Assembly: GCA_963820415.1 (NCBI GenBank)
Contig: CAWFZT010000006.1
Location: 1-64,000 of the forward strand
DNA from: CAWFZT01 sp963820415
GTDB taxonomy: Bacteria > Chloroflexota > Anaerolineae > Anaerolineales > Anaerolineaceae
Length of the DNA: 64,000 nucleotides
Direction of reading: 5' to 3'
The notes under the pieces: model-generated
The model's database searches: none
Seen by the model: the letters and a program-made list of their open reading frames with translations, nothing else
What the model was told of the DNA's origin: nothing
Part shown: one piece after another, positions 36,047 through 43,909 of the stretch
Numbering within the stretch: position 1 is the first letter of the stretch
How the letters are laid out: every line of letters begins with the position of its first letter
Position numbers and translations under genes: made by a program

Positions 36047-36613
36047 GTGGACGCGTTAGGGATCTTATCTGCATTTGGTCTGTCAGCCAGCGCCGGGTTG
36101 AATGCTTACATTCCTCTCCTCGTCGTGGCTTTGCTGGCCAAATTCACCACCCTGATCCACCTTAGCTCTCCCTGGGATGCGCTAACCAGTTGGTGGACCA
36201 TCGGGGTCTTGTTGGTCCTGTCGCTGATCGAGTTTTTTGCCGATAAAATTCCGCTTGTCAACCATATCAACGATATCATCCAGACCATCGTCCGCCCGGC
36301 AGCCGGGGCAATTGCCTTTGCCGCCAGCGCTCACGTCCTCACTGATATGCATCCGGTGTTGTCCATTGTGCTGGGGTTGCTCGTCGCCGGGGGAGTCCAC
36401 GCCGTCAAGGCCGTCGCCGTCCGCCCGGCAGTAACTGCTGCCACCGCCGGAGCAGGTAACGTTCCGGTCAGCCTGCTGGAAGACTTGACCTCGACAGTTG
36501 TTTCCATCTTGTCCGTGGTAGTGCCGGTGATAATCGCCTGCTTGCTGATCGTTCTGGCCGCCTGGGTAATCTTTCTGATCTGGCGGCGGGCGCGCCGTTT
36601 GTCAAGAGCATAA
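36047..36613 (+). CDS. DUF4126 membrane protein
   Basis: A 188-aa integral membrane protein of the DUF4126 family, function unknown. It starts at GTG 36047 behind GGGAG and begins MDALGILSAFGLSASAGLNA, followed by YIPLLVVALLAKF, the typical family N-terminus. FFADKIPLVNHINDIIQTIV and RPAAGAIAFAAS form the conserved centre. The C-terminus has a strong membrane helix and the basic tail WRRARRLSRA. Confidence 0.8.
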   Translation: MDALGILSAFGLSASAGLNAYIPLLVVALLAKFTTLIHLSSPWDALTSWWTIGVLLVLSLIEFFADKIPLVNHINDIIQTIVRPAAGAIAFAASAHVLTDMHPVLSIVLGLLVAGGVHAVKAVAVRPAVTAATAGAGNVPVSLLEDLTSTVVSILSVVVPVIIACLLIVLAAWVIFLIWRRARRLSRA

Positions 36614-36635
36614 GTTTTCATCAAAGGAAGGAGAG

Positions 36636-36710
36636 ATGGCACAACAATACCCCCCACTTGGATACTATTCCCCACCTTCACGCCAAATTATTAGGAACAC
36701 AAAAATTTAG
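36636..36710 (+). CDS. 24-aa Pro/Tyr-rich small protein
   Basis: ATG 36636 is preceded by AAAGGAAGGAGAG, one of the strongest ribosome sites in the window. The frame reads MAQQYPPLGYYSPPSRQ and so on to TAG 36708-36710; this stop is part of the TAGGAGG ribosome site of the next gene, which begins eight bases later. The text resembles the Pro/Tyr-rich cytoplasmic head of small bacterial membrane proteins, so it may be the start of such a protein cut short, or a real coupled peptide. Confidence 0.45.
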   Translation: MAQQYPPLGYYSPPSRQIIRNTKI

Positions 36711-36718
36711 GAGGATTT

Positions 36719-36943
36719 ATGGATACAAACCCGTCTTTTGATCAAGGCCAACCACCGATGGAACCCATGCCCGAAACTCCCATCATGCCGCCCGCTCCGC
36801 CCAAGAAAAGCAACCGCACCATGTGGATCATTATTATAGTAGTCGTCGTCGTGTTATGCTGCTGCTGCGTAGCTGCGATTGCTGCATACTCCGCCTACAA
36901 CTCTGGAGCCTTCAACAACCTTATCAACCCGTCAACCTACTGA
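36719..36943 (+). CDS. small single-pass membrane protein with Pro-rich head
   Basis: A 74-aa protein with a perfect AGGAGG before the ATG. Residues 1-36 are Pro/Met/Glu-rich (PPMEPMPETPIMPPAPPKKS). One very hydrophobic helix follows (MWIIIIVVVVVLCCCCVAAI) containing four adjacent cysteines, then a short tail rich in Asn and Tyr. No family recognised. Such proteins are common in Anaerolineae next to other small membrane proteins; function unknown. The Cys cluster could be acylated or bind metal, but this is only a thought. Confidence 0.65.
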   Translation: MDTNPSFDQGQPPMEPMPETPIMPPAPPKKSNRTMWIIIIVVVVVLCCCCVAAIAAYSAYNSGAFNNLINPSTY

Positions 36944-36966
36944 TTTCAACCTGAAACTTTTTACGG

Positions 36967-36999
36967 ACAATCCCTAGCCGCGGGTTAGTTAGGGATTGT
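36967..36999. terminator. hairpin between small membrane protein and DUF402 gene
   Basis: ACAATCCCTA and TAGGGATTGT form a 10-bp perfect stem with a 13-base loop, between two converging genes. There is no long T run on either side, so termination strength is unclear. Confidence 0.55.
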
Positions 37000-37013
37000 T
37001 CGGTGTATGATCA

Positions 37014-37509
37014 TTATACTGGTGCATTCGCCCCCCAAAAAGAGAGTAGTGATGAAAACGCGGGTGTAAACAGGCCCCGCAGCGCTTGCAGAGCATCCTG
37101 GGCTTGGCAGCGCACCTGTGGTGTGATCGCCAACTCGGCAAACTCATCTTCATCCAACACTAGCTGCTCTGCCATCCGGGTAAACCAACAGGTCCAGCGC
37201 CAGGTCGATGTAGGAAATCGTAGGCTCGCCAATCTCCGCTGGTAATGTGACATTGCAGTACCAGCCTTTCAAGCTGTCATCCAGCCGGTCGTGGATTTCG
37301 AACAGGTTGTACCAGCGGTCGCTGTAATACGCCTCGAGAAAGCGGTCGCCCTGGCCCAAAAGGATCCCATGAAAAGGAGTATCTGGCCGGTTGAAATAAG
37401 CTTCAATCAGCACCGCCCCCGGTTTACGGTGCAATACCCTGGCGGGATAGCGCCAGGTCTCCTCTCCCTCGACATTACGTTTGATCACCCATAAATCCGG
37501 CGTTGACAT
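37014..37509 (-). CDS. DUF402 protein, last gene of thiamine operon, frameshifted
   Basis: A ~164-aa protein of the DUF402 family; some members act on nucleoside phosphates, but the role here is unknown. It begins MSTPDLWVIKRNVEGEETWR four bases after the thiQ stop. The family core is seen as SDRWYNLFEIHDRLDDSLKG, WYCNVTLPAEI and ISYIDLALDLLVYPDG. The frame changes near 37180 and continues AEQLVLDEDEFAELAITPQV, the standard C-terminal helix. A DUF402 protein ending a thiamine operon is worth noting, since nucleotide-phosphate hydrolysis could balance TPP pools; this is speculation. Confidence 0.75.
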
Positions 37510-37513
37510 GCTT

Positions 37514-38566
37514 TCACTCCAGGCAGACTATAGAGCCTTTCTCGACCGCCAGGGCCACTGTTTGTCCCGGCGTAAGCGGCTCAGAAAGGTAGAATTGCAA
37601 AGTAATCGCTGTGGCGCAGCGCAGCCCGATCCGGAATTGGTCGCCCTGGAAAAGCACATCTTCCACCGTACCTTTGATCTGGCCAGGTGAATTATCCCCT
37701 TCCAGTTTCAACCCGTTTGGGCGGATCAGCAGGGTCACTTGCCTGCCCACCGCGCTGAGATGGCCAGGCAGTTTTCCTACCTGGAAGACGCCAATCCGGG
37801 TTTTCACGCTAAACGGCTCTAAAGAAGCGACAGAACCGGCAATCAGGTTATTGAAACCCAGGAAGCGCGCCGCCCAGGCAGAGACCGGGCGGGCATACAC
37901 TTCGGCAGGCGAGCCAACCTGCTCCACCCTGCCATCGTGCAGCATCACAAGCCTGTCAGCCAGGGCAAAGGCTTCCTCCTGGTCGTGGGTCACGTAAATG
38001 GCCGGTATTCCGGTGGTTTGCAGCAGGTGGTGCAGTTCCTCGACCAACTGTTCACGCAAAGTGCGGTCCAGGGCGCCCAACGGCTCGTCCAGCATGATCA
38101 GGCGCGGGCGCGGCGCTAACGTCCGTGCCAGGGCTACCCGTTGCTGCTCGCCCCCCGAAAGATCGGTCACCCTGCGGTGTGCAAAAGCGGACATATTCAC
38201 TTTTTCCAGGGCTTCCGCTACCCGTTTTTGGATCTCCACCCTGGGAAGGGACTGCATGCGCAAGCCAAAGCCGACATTTTCTGCCACGTTACGGTGGGGT
38301 AGCAGGGCATACTCCTGGAACATCAGGCCGAAATTACGGCGGTGGACCGGTATGCCCGCTATATCCTGGCTATCCCATAAGACCCTGCCCACTTCGGGTG
38401 GTTCCAGCCCGGCGATAATACGCAGCAGGGTACTTTTCCCACTGCCTGAAGGCCCCAGAAGGCACACGGTTTGGCCTGCTCCCACGCAAAACGAAACACC
38501 CTTCAGCAAAGGCTTCCCGGCGTAATTCTTGTGGATATCGCGCACCTCTAACATCGGGGCCCTCAC
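37514..38566 (-). CDS. thiQ: thiamine ABC transporter ATP-binding protein
   Basis: A 350-aa ABC ATPase of the CysA/PotA/ThiQ group. Walker A GPSGSGKSTLLRI near residue 37, Q-loop FGLMFQEYALLPHRNV, signature DLSGGEQQRVALA, Walker B LIMLDEPLGALD and switch His VTHDQEEAFALADR. After residue ~235 a TOBE-like regulatory domain follows (LIRPNGLKLEGD). Its start overlaps the thiP stop by four bases. The thiamine role comes from context: a TPP riboswitch and thiN at the head of the operon. By sequence alone it could be an iron or sulfate ATPase. Confidence 0.82.
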   Translation of the reverse strand: MRAPMLEVRDIHKNYAGKPLLKGVSFCVGAGQTVCLLGPSGSGKSTLLRIIAGLEPPEVGRVLWDSQDIAGIPVHRRNFGLMFQEYALLPHRNVAENVGFGLRMQSLPRVEIQKRVAEALEKVNMSAFAHRRVTDLSGGEQQRVALARTLAPRPRLIMLDEPLGALDRTLREQLVEELHHLLQTTGIPAIYVTHDQEEAFALADRLVMLHDGRVEQVGSPAEVYARPVSAWAARFLGFNNLIAGSVASLEPFSVKTRIGVFQVGKLPGHLSAVGRQVTLLIRPNGLKLEGDNSPGQIKGTVEDVLFQGDQFRIGLRCATAITLQFYLSEPLTPGQTVALAVEKGSIVCLE

Positions 38567-40275
38567 ACGCTCATTTTATCCATTGCCAGGATACTTATAC
38601 CACACACCGCCATCAAGACCGTCGCCATAGCCAACGCCTGCCCATAGTTCAACGCTCCAGGCAGTGAAAGGAAACGGTAAATGGCAATTGGCAAGGTAGG
38701 ATACTCTGGGCGAGCCAGGAAGGAAGTCGCCCCAAATTCTCCCAACGAGATGGTAAAGGAGAGGATGGCGCTGACCAGGACAGCCCGCAGCATCACCGGT
38801 AAGTCGACTTCCAGCCACACCCGCCAGGGTGAGGCGCCCAGTACCGCCGCCGACTGGCGCAGGCTGCCCGGGATCGACTGCAAGACCGGCTGGAGCGTGC
38901 GAACGACGAAGGGCAACGCCACGAGACTATGCGCAACCGGCACCAGCCAGGGCATGGAGCGCACATCCAGCGGGGGCCGGTTAAATACCAGGATAAACCC
39001 CAGCCCCAAGGTTACCGCCGAAGCGCCCAGCGGCAGCATGAACAACGCTTCCATCCAGCGACTCGGCTGTATTTGCATGGCGTAAACCGCCAGAAAACCT
39101 AGCGACAGGGAAAACACGGTGGTAGCCAGTGCATATACCAGGGAATTCCGCGCCGCCTGCACCGGCGGGACGTAGAAGATCGACTGCTGCGGGTTAATAA
39201 ATAACTGGCGATAATAATCCAACGTCAGCCCGCGGCTTACCGGGCCGCGCTCTCCCCGGTCGGCATCCAGGCGGGTAAACGAGCGTAAAGCCAGCGCTAC
39301 CAGCGGAGAGACCAGCAGCGCCAGCAGGATGGCTGCCATGCCCGCCACAAGCAGTTTTTGCCGCCAGCCGCGGGGCGAACGGGTGCCCTCCCCCTGCAGC
39401 CTGGGCATGAGCGGGACGGGTTGCTTATTATTACCCAGGCGAGCATACACAACCGTCAGAAGCAAGGTGCACAGCAACTGGATTGCCGAAAGCAGTCCCG
39501 CCAGGGGCAGATTAAGCATCTGCAGCGCCTGGGTATAAATTTCCACCTCCAGTGTGGCAAAATGCGGCCCACCCAACAGCAAGATCACCCCAAAGCTGGT
39601 GAAATCGAACAGGAACACCAGCAAGCTCGCTGCCAGGATTGAAGGTCGCAGCAAGGGCAGGGTCACCTCCCAGGTCACCTTCCAGGACGAAGCCCCCAGC
39701 ACGCGCCCGGCCTGCTCCAGGCGTAGGTCCAATTGCGACCAGGCGCTGCCCACGATGCGGATCACTACGGTGGTGTTGTAGAAGACGTGCGCCAGCAAAA
39801 TTACCCAAAGCGTAGCCATCACCTGCAAGGGCGGGTTGGTCAGGCCAAAGAATTGCATCAGCAGCACATTTATCCAGCCGCGCGGCCCCAATAAGGCGTT
39901 GAAAGCTGCCGCCACGACGATGGTGGGCAAAATGAATGGCAGTGTGGTCACCACCTGCAGGACGGCCTTTCCTGGAAACGTGTAGCGCGCCAGCACATAC
40001 GCGGCCGGGAGGCCTAGCGCCAGTGTCAGCAGCATCGAAAGCAGCGCCTGCCAGATTGTGAAAAACAAGGGATGCGCCACCTGAGCCCATACGTCCACCG
40101 CCCAACCCTGGGAAAAAGCCCATTCGACAGCCATGCGGAAAACCGCACCGAGTGGGTAAAAAAAGAAAACACCCAGGAAAAGTAAAGGCAGCAGCCACAG
40201 CCACACGCCCGGATGGCGCGTGAAAACGGCTCCTATCTGCTCCGGGCCGGCCAGGGTGGCTGACCTCCGCCTCAC
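38563..40275 (-). CDS. thiP: thiamine ABC transporter permease (fused, two-domain)
   Basis: A 570-aa permease with about 12 membrane helices in two homologous halves, as in ThiP and the FbpB iron permeases. The first half has the EAA loop AGRVLGASSWKVTWEVTLPL, the second has AAVLGASPWRVWLEVDLPVM. Start and stop overlap neighbours by four bases each. Predicted to import thiamine bound by the lipoprotein encoded just before it. Frame intact over 1.7 kb. Confidence 0.82.
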   Translation of the reverse strand: MRRRSATLAGPEQIGAVFTRHPGVWLWLLPLLFLGVFFFYPLGAVFRMAVEWAFSQGWAVDVWAQVAHPLFFTIWQALLSMLLTLALGLPAAYVLARYTFPGKAVLQVVTTLPFILPTIVVAAAFNALLGPRGWINVLLMQFFGLTNPPLQVMATLWVILLAHVFYNTTVVIRIVGSAWSQLDLRLEQAGRVLGASSWKVTWEVTLPLLRPSILAASLLVFLFDFTSFGVILLLGGPHFATLEVEIYTQALQMLNLPLAGLLSAIQLLCTLLLTVVYARLGNNKQPVPLMPRLQGEGTRSPRGWRQKLLVAGMAAILLALLVSPLVALALRSFTRLDADRGERGPVSRGLTLDYYRQLFINPQQSIFYVPPVQAARNSLVYALATTVFSLSLGFLAVYAMQIQPSRWMEALFMLPLGASAVTLGLGFILVFNRPPLDVRSMPWLVPVAHSLVALPFVVRTLQPVLQSIPGSLRQSAAVLGASPWRVWLEVDLPVMLRAVLVSAILSFTISLGEFGATSFLARPEYPTLPIAIYRFLSLPGALNYGQALAMATVLMAVCGISILAMDKMSV

Positions 40276-41357
40276 TTCAGGATTACCTCGCTCCAGGCCT
40301 TGATCCAGGCATCTCGGTTCTTTGCAATCACAGCCGGGTCGAGGAGCGCTGGTTCAGCCGGCAGTTGGGCAAATTTGGTGAACACCTCTGGCAGTTTTGC
40401 CTGCGAATTGGTTGGGTAAACAAACATCTGCAGGGGCATATCTTCCTGAAATTTCACGCCTAGCATGAAATCGACAAACTTTTCAGCCAGGGCGCGCTGT
40501 TTGGTTCCCTTCAGAATGCCGACAAATTCCACCTGGCGGAAGCAGGTATCCTTGCCAAGGATCGAGCCTGTGGGAGGTTGGTCGATTGGCGTGGTAGCAT
40601 AGACCACTTCAGCAGCCGGGCTGGAGTTGTATGAAACCACCAGCGGTTGGCCGCCTTTGCCGGATGACCCGCTGAAATTGGTGTAATAGGCCGTCTCCCA
40701 GCCGTCCACCACCACGACGCCGTTGTTGCTCAGCGACTTCCAGTAATCCAGGTAGCCGTTCTCCCCAAAATGAGCAATCGTCGCCAGCAAGAATACCAGC
40801 CCGGTCGAGGAAGTCGCCGGGTTTTCGGTAACCAGCATCGCGTGGTACTCAGGCTTAATCAGATCTTCCAGCGTCTGCGGTAAAGCCAGGTTTTTCTGGG
40901 CGAAAAAGGCTTTGTCGTAATTGATGCACACATCCCCAAAATCGACCGGCAGGGCGCGGTTCTGTGGGTCCATCTTAAATTCGGCCGGGATGGAGCTCAA
41001 TAATGGCGAAGCGTAAGGCTCGTAGATGTCGGCGTCCAGAGCGCGTGACAGGAATGTGTTGTCAACCCCATAGAACACATCCGCCAGAGGAGTATCCTTG
41101 GATAGGATGGCGCGGTTCAAAGCTGCGCCAGCGTCGCCGCTTTTCAGAAAGCTCAATTTAACGTTGTTCTGCTGTTCAAAAGCGGCGATGACATCTTTGC
41201 TGGCGGCGAAAGAGTCATGCGTCATCACCGTTAAAGTCACCGGTCCAGACTGGGGAGTCTGGGTTGGCGGAACAGTTGGGGTAGAGGGCGTAGCGCAGGC
41301 GCTGACTAACAACGCCATAGCCAGGAAAAAGGTTACCAATCGGGAAATTCTCATCAT
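40272..41357 (-). CDS. thiB: thiamine-binding lipoprotein of ABC transporter
   Basis: Substrate-binding protein, ~361 aa. ATG 41357, with CTGGAGG at good distance, gives MMRISRLVTFFLAMALLVSA, then CATPSTP (lipobox Cys 23) and a short Thr/Pro linker. LTVMTHDSFAASKDVIAAFE is the ThiB N-terminal pattern. LADVFYGVDNTFLSRALD and VDFGDVCINYDKAFF match thiamine-binding proteins of the TbpA type. The open frame reaches 41546 inside thiN, but the signal peptide fixes the start. It begins 61 bases after thiN. Confidence 0.85.
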   Translation of the reverse strand: MMRISRLVTFFLAMALLVSACATPSTPTVPPTQTPQSGPVTLTVMTHDSFAASKDVIAAFEQQNNVKLSFLKSGDAGAALNRAILSKDTPLADVFYGVDNTFLSRALDADIYEPYASPLLSSIPAEFKMDPQNRALPVDFGDVCINYDKAFFAQKNLALPQTLEDLIKPEYHAMLVTENPATSSTGLVFLLATIAHFGENGYLDYWKSLSNNGVVVVDGWETAYYTNFSGSSGKGGQPLVVSYNSSPAAEVVYATTPIDQPPTGSILGKDTCFRQVEFVGILKGTKQRALAEKFVDFMLGVKFQEDMPLQMFVYPTNSQAKLPEVFTKFAQLPAEPALLDPAVIAKNRDAWIKAWSEVILK

Positions 41358-41418
41358 GTCGATCCTCCAGGAACCAGGAATGGTTTGTGAAACCTGACAG
41401 GCAGGCGGTGAAACGGAA

Positions 41419-42075
41419 TCAATACGGACCGGCTTGCCGGGTATGGATAGCCAGTAGAACGCCGCCGGCAACCTCGACAAATGCCTGGTTTTCCAGCATA
41501 TAGTTGCTGACACCGCGCGTGCGGTCAAACCACAGCGTTTCACCATGCAATGGGTAGCGCAGTCCCCCGGTGACTATACCGGCGACATCGCCTGCCAGGG
41601 GCAGCAAAGAGACAATATCACCCGGCCGCCCGAGGATCGTTTCCCGGGTGCGGATGATAAAAGCCTCTTCAACGCCGTCTTCCATACGTACATCGCAACC
41701 GGTAAGCTCGGGACGGGTGAGCAAGAACAAATTACCCAGGGTCTGGTCCAGACGCCCGCCAAGGGCAGCCACCAGCCGTATGCTCCGGTATCCTTCTGTC
41801 AAGGCCGCCAGCAAGGCCAGCTCCAGGTCGGTTTCATCTTTGTCTACCGGATAGCGTTGGATGCAGACACGATCTCTTTCAAGTTCAAGAACCTCGGCGG
41901 CAGTAATCGAATCCAGGTCACCGATGACCAGGTGTGGCTTTAATCCCAGGCTCTTAAGATGGCGTAGGCCTCCGTCCACGCAAACCAGGTAGTCCGATGG
42001 TTGGAGCATTTCCTTCACCACGGCTGGGTTGCGCAGCTCGCCATTGACAAACAACACCGCTCGCACAGGTTCCAT
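41419..42075 (-). CDS. thiN: thiamine pyrophosphokinase
   Basis: Transfers pyrophosphate from ATP to thiamine, making TPP, the ligand of the riboswitch upstream. ATG 42075 (MEPVRAVLFVNGEL) is chosen because its ribosome site GGAGGG lies inside the riboswitch terminator; the frame extends to 42120 through the hairpin. Motifs: VCVDGGLRHLKSLG, VIGDLDSI (GDxDS) and VDKDETDLELAL (KDxTD). The C-terminal half has ALGGRLDQTLGNLFLL, the thiamine-binding domain. About 219 aa, normal. The frame is intact. Confidence 0.92.
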   Translation of the reverse strand: MEPVRAVLFVNGELRNPAVVKEMLQPSDYLVCVDGGLRHLKSLGLKPHLVIGDLDSITAAEVLELERDRVCIQRYPVDKDETDLELALLAALTEGYRSIRLVAALGGRLDQTLGNLFLLTRPELTGCDVRMEDGVEEAFIIRTRETILGRPGDIVSLLPLAGDVAGIVTGGLRYPLHGETLWFDRTRGVSNYMLENQAFVEVAGGVLLAIHTRQAGPY

Positions 42076-42103
42076 AAAATTAAAACCCTCCACCAGGGAG
42101 GGT
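42075..42103 (-). terminator. terminator of the TPP riboswitch (expression platform)
   Basis: On the minus strand ACCCTCC, loop CTGGT, GGAGGGT, then TTTTAATTTT. It directly precedes the thiN start codon, and its right arm holds the thiN ribosome site. The 3' strand of the aptamer also carries GGAGGGA, which could pair with CCCTCC instead. So TPP binding should favour this hairpin, stopping transcription and hiding the ribosome site. Confidence 0.82.
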
Positions 42104-42127
42104 CTCTTCAGTAAAGTCAAGTGTTTG

Positions 42128-42222
42128 TTCCCTCCGCCGGCATTATCCGGATCAGGTCATGCGGGTCGAGGGCAAACGGCCCTCCTCTCAGCCCGGCGTC
42201 TACGGGCTCCCCGATATAGGTG
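42128..42222 (-). promoter_or_regulatory. TPP riboswitch (THI element)
   Basis: Reading the minus strand from 42222, the thi-box parts occur in order: CGGGGAGCCCG, then GGGCTGAGAGG, a variable stem (GGGCCGTTTGCCC), then ACCCGCATGACCTGATC, CGGATAATGCCGGCGGAGGG. CTGAGAG and ACCTGATC...GGATAATGCC are the conserved pyrimidine- and pyrophosphate-sensing cores. It lies between a good promoter and the thiN terminator. Confidence 0.95.
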
Positions 42223-42232
42223 TTACTTTTTC

Positions 42233-42261
42233 AGTATAACGGGATAAGATTAGTTAGTCAA
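42233..42261 (-). promoter_or_regulatory. promoter of the thiamine operon
   Basis: On the minus strand TTGACT (42261-42256), a 17-base spacer, TATACT (42238-42233). Transcription would begin near 42226, a few bases before the riboswitch aptamer, as expected. Confidence 0.75.
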
Positions 42262-42337
42262 TATCTCCGCAAATAAAACCTTAATCGTTGCTTATCTGGG
42301 CGACATAAAGGATTTCTGCCGCCCAGATCGAATCAGG

Positions 42338-42916
42338 CTATTTCCCAGGCGTCGCCGTCGGTGGAACCGGCGTATTGGCCGACGTGGGCAGCGGAGGCAG
42401 TGTGGGCGCAGGCGTCAGCGTCACACCCAGCAGCCGCTGTAATTCGGCGTTGTAAGCCGCCCGGTTTGAACGCGCCAGGTTGATCTCACTGTTCAAAGCG
42501 TCAGTGTTAGCGCCCCCCACAAATGCGATGAGGGTAGTAATGACGGAGTTCATGTAGGCCAGTTGAAGGTTCTTCAGCGTGGTCAAACAGGCAGGTACCT
42601 GTAAATCTTCACTCTGCCGCCTTACCGCCTGAAGACCTGAGATGGGGACAGTAAGCTGCTCGCGCGGCGAATTTTGGGCAATCTGAGCCGAATCATCGAA
42701 AGCCCGCATCAAGCGGTGCACGGCATTGGCAGCGTCTTTGATATGCTCCGGCGCGCACAGATCCATCGTGGGAGTTGTGCCCGGTTTTTCAGGGGTAGTC
42801 GAGGCCGTTACGGCTGATTTGGCGCCACAACCGGAAAGTAAAATAGCTACGAGCATAAATAATGTCAAGAGAGTCTTCGATCTCATTCTCATTCTCATCC
42901 TCATCCTCATCCTCAT
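42338..42916 (-). CDS. small lipoprotein with repeated Met-Arg start
   Basis: A 192-aa lipoprotein of unknown function. Six Met-Arg units, encoded by a hexanucleotide repeat, precede SKTLLTLFMLVAILLSGCG, with lipobox LLSGCG. The mature part has two Cys (DLCAPEHIKD, PACLTTLKNL), is mainly helical, and ends in a Thr/Pro-rich tail (TPAPTLPPLPTSANTPVPPT). GAAGGAAGG precedes the first ATG at 42916, but any of six in-frame ATGs could be used. No family recognised. It lies alone between the thiamine operon and the plus-strand gene at 43090. Confidence 0.72.
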   Translation of the reverse strand: MRMRMRMRMRMRSKTLLTLFMLVAILLSGCGAKSAVTASTTPEKPGTTPTMDLCAPEHIKDAANAVHRLMRAFDDSAQIAQNSPREQLTVPISGLQAVRRQSEDLQVPACLTTLKNLQLAYMNSVITTLIAFVGGANTDALNSEINLARSNRAAYNAELQRLLGVTLTPAPTLPPLPTSANTPVPPTATPGK

Positions 42917-42917
42917 C
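42882..42917. repeat. hexanucleotide tandem repeat at a gene start
   Basis: Six units: CTCATT twice, then CTCATC four times (plus strand). On the coding strand it is (GATGAG)n, so each unit brings an in-frame ATG and a GAGG-like ribosome site. Unit gain or loss keeps the frame. Confidence 0.9.
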
Positions 42918-43089
42918 CTTCCTTCATAAATTATTCTTGATCCGTGGAACTAACTTGTTTGCTATCCCTCAGAAAATCAAACAGGTCGTGTGCATTTATT
43001 TTACCACACCGCTGGTTTTGCATATCGTTTCAATGTACAATAAGTGTGCATCCACTTACCCAATGGTTTTCGAAATAAAGGAGGGAACG

Positions 43090-43905
43090 ATGACTGGCCC
43101 ATCGGGTGCGAATTTCATGTCTCTGTTCATCCTGCCATTCTTTGCCTGCGCCTGCGGCGTGGGTCCATTGATTTTCGCGGTGATCCTGTTCTTCAATGCC
43201 CGGCGGGCTGGCAAGCTGGCTGGCAGCCTCAAAAATGCCCAGTCTCCCGCTATCAACCAGTTAAGACCAGGAATGGGTCTGGTCCGGCTGGCAGGCGCCG
43301 TCACTAACGTGCCTTCTCCCCTTTATCCGCAGGATCCTCAACCACAGGCTCTTCTGCGTCTGCGTGTCGAGGCATGGAAAGAAAGTGCCTCGGACGACCA
43401 CATGGAATGGTCACCACAGGCAGATAAGATCAAAGCCACACCCTTCCAGATCAATGATGGTAGCAGTAGCGTGTGGGTCCTGCCGGAAGGCCTGGATAAA
43501 TCCTTCATGGGTCTCGGATTAGAACCTTCCGCTTCACAGATCGAAAACGCCGCTTTGATTTTGCAGGTTTCTCCAGCGGCGATGATGGGCCGCCGGCTGC
43601 GTTACCGCCTGTGGGAAATCCGCAAAGGCCAGCACGTCTCAGTAGTGGGAACAGTGACCCAGCCGGAGCAGGGAAATCAACTGATTATTCAAAAGGTGAA
43701 AAACCAGCCGCTGATTATCGCTCCCGGTGATATCGATGCCGTATCGACTGAAGCAAAACGCCAGACCAATACTTCCCGGGTGTGGGCGCTCGTCCTTGGT
43801 ATCCCCGGGCTGGCAGTCTTGTGTGGATCATTGGTCTGGATGGCAGTCACCCTCGCGAATTTGTTTATCTCGGGTAGCCAATCCAGCCATCTACCCCTAC
43901 CTTAG
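43090..43905 (+). CDS. two-helix membrane protein, GIDE-domain-like
   Basis: A 271-aa protein from ATG 43090 (AAAGGAGGG site) although the frame is open from 42862. A membrane helix near residue 20 (GVGPLIFAVILFFNARRA) and one near the C-terminus (VWALVLGIPGLAVLCGSLVW) flank a ~180-residue domain. Its text (LVRLAGAVTNVPSPLYPQDP ... HVSVVGTVTQPEQGNQLII) and the topology resemble the GIDE domain of bacterial proteins related to mitochondrial MUL1, but without a RING finger. The assignment is by pattern only. Function unknown. Confidence 0.55.
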   Translation: MTGPSGANFMSLFILPFFACACGVGPLIFAVILFFNARRAGKLAGSLKNAQSPAINQLRPGMGLVRLAGAVTNVPSPLYPQDPQPQALLRLRVEAWKESASDDHMEWSPQADKIKATPFQINDGSSSVWVLPEGLDKSFMGLGLEPSASQIENAALILQVSPAAMMGRRLRYRLWEIRKGQHVSVVGTVTQPEQGNQLIIQKVKNQPLIIAPGDIDAVSTEAKRQTNTSRVWALVLGIPGLAVLCGSLVWMAVTLANLFISGSQSSHLPLP

Positions 43906-43909
43906 AAAA

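Noticed and set aside
42862..43089. N-terminal extension of the 43090 gene (Ser/Phe-rich)
   Set aside because: It is the antisense reading of the hexanucleotide repeat and the lipoprotein start; ATG 43090 has a strong ribosome site.
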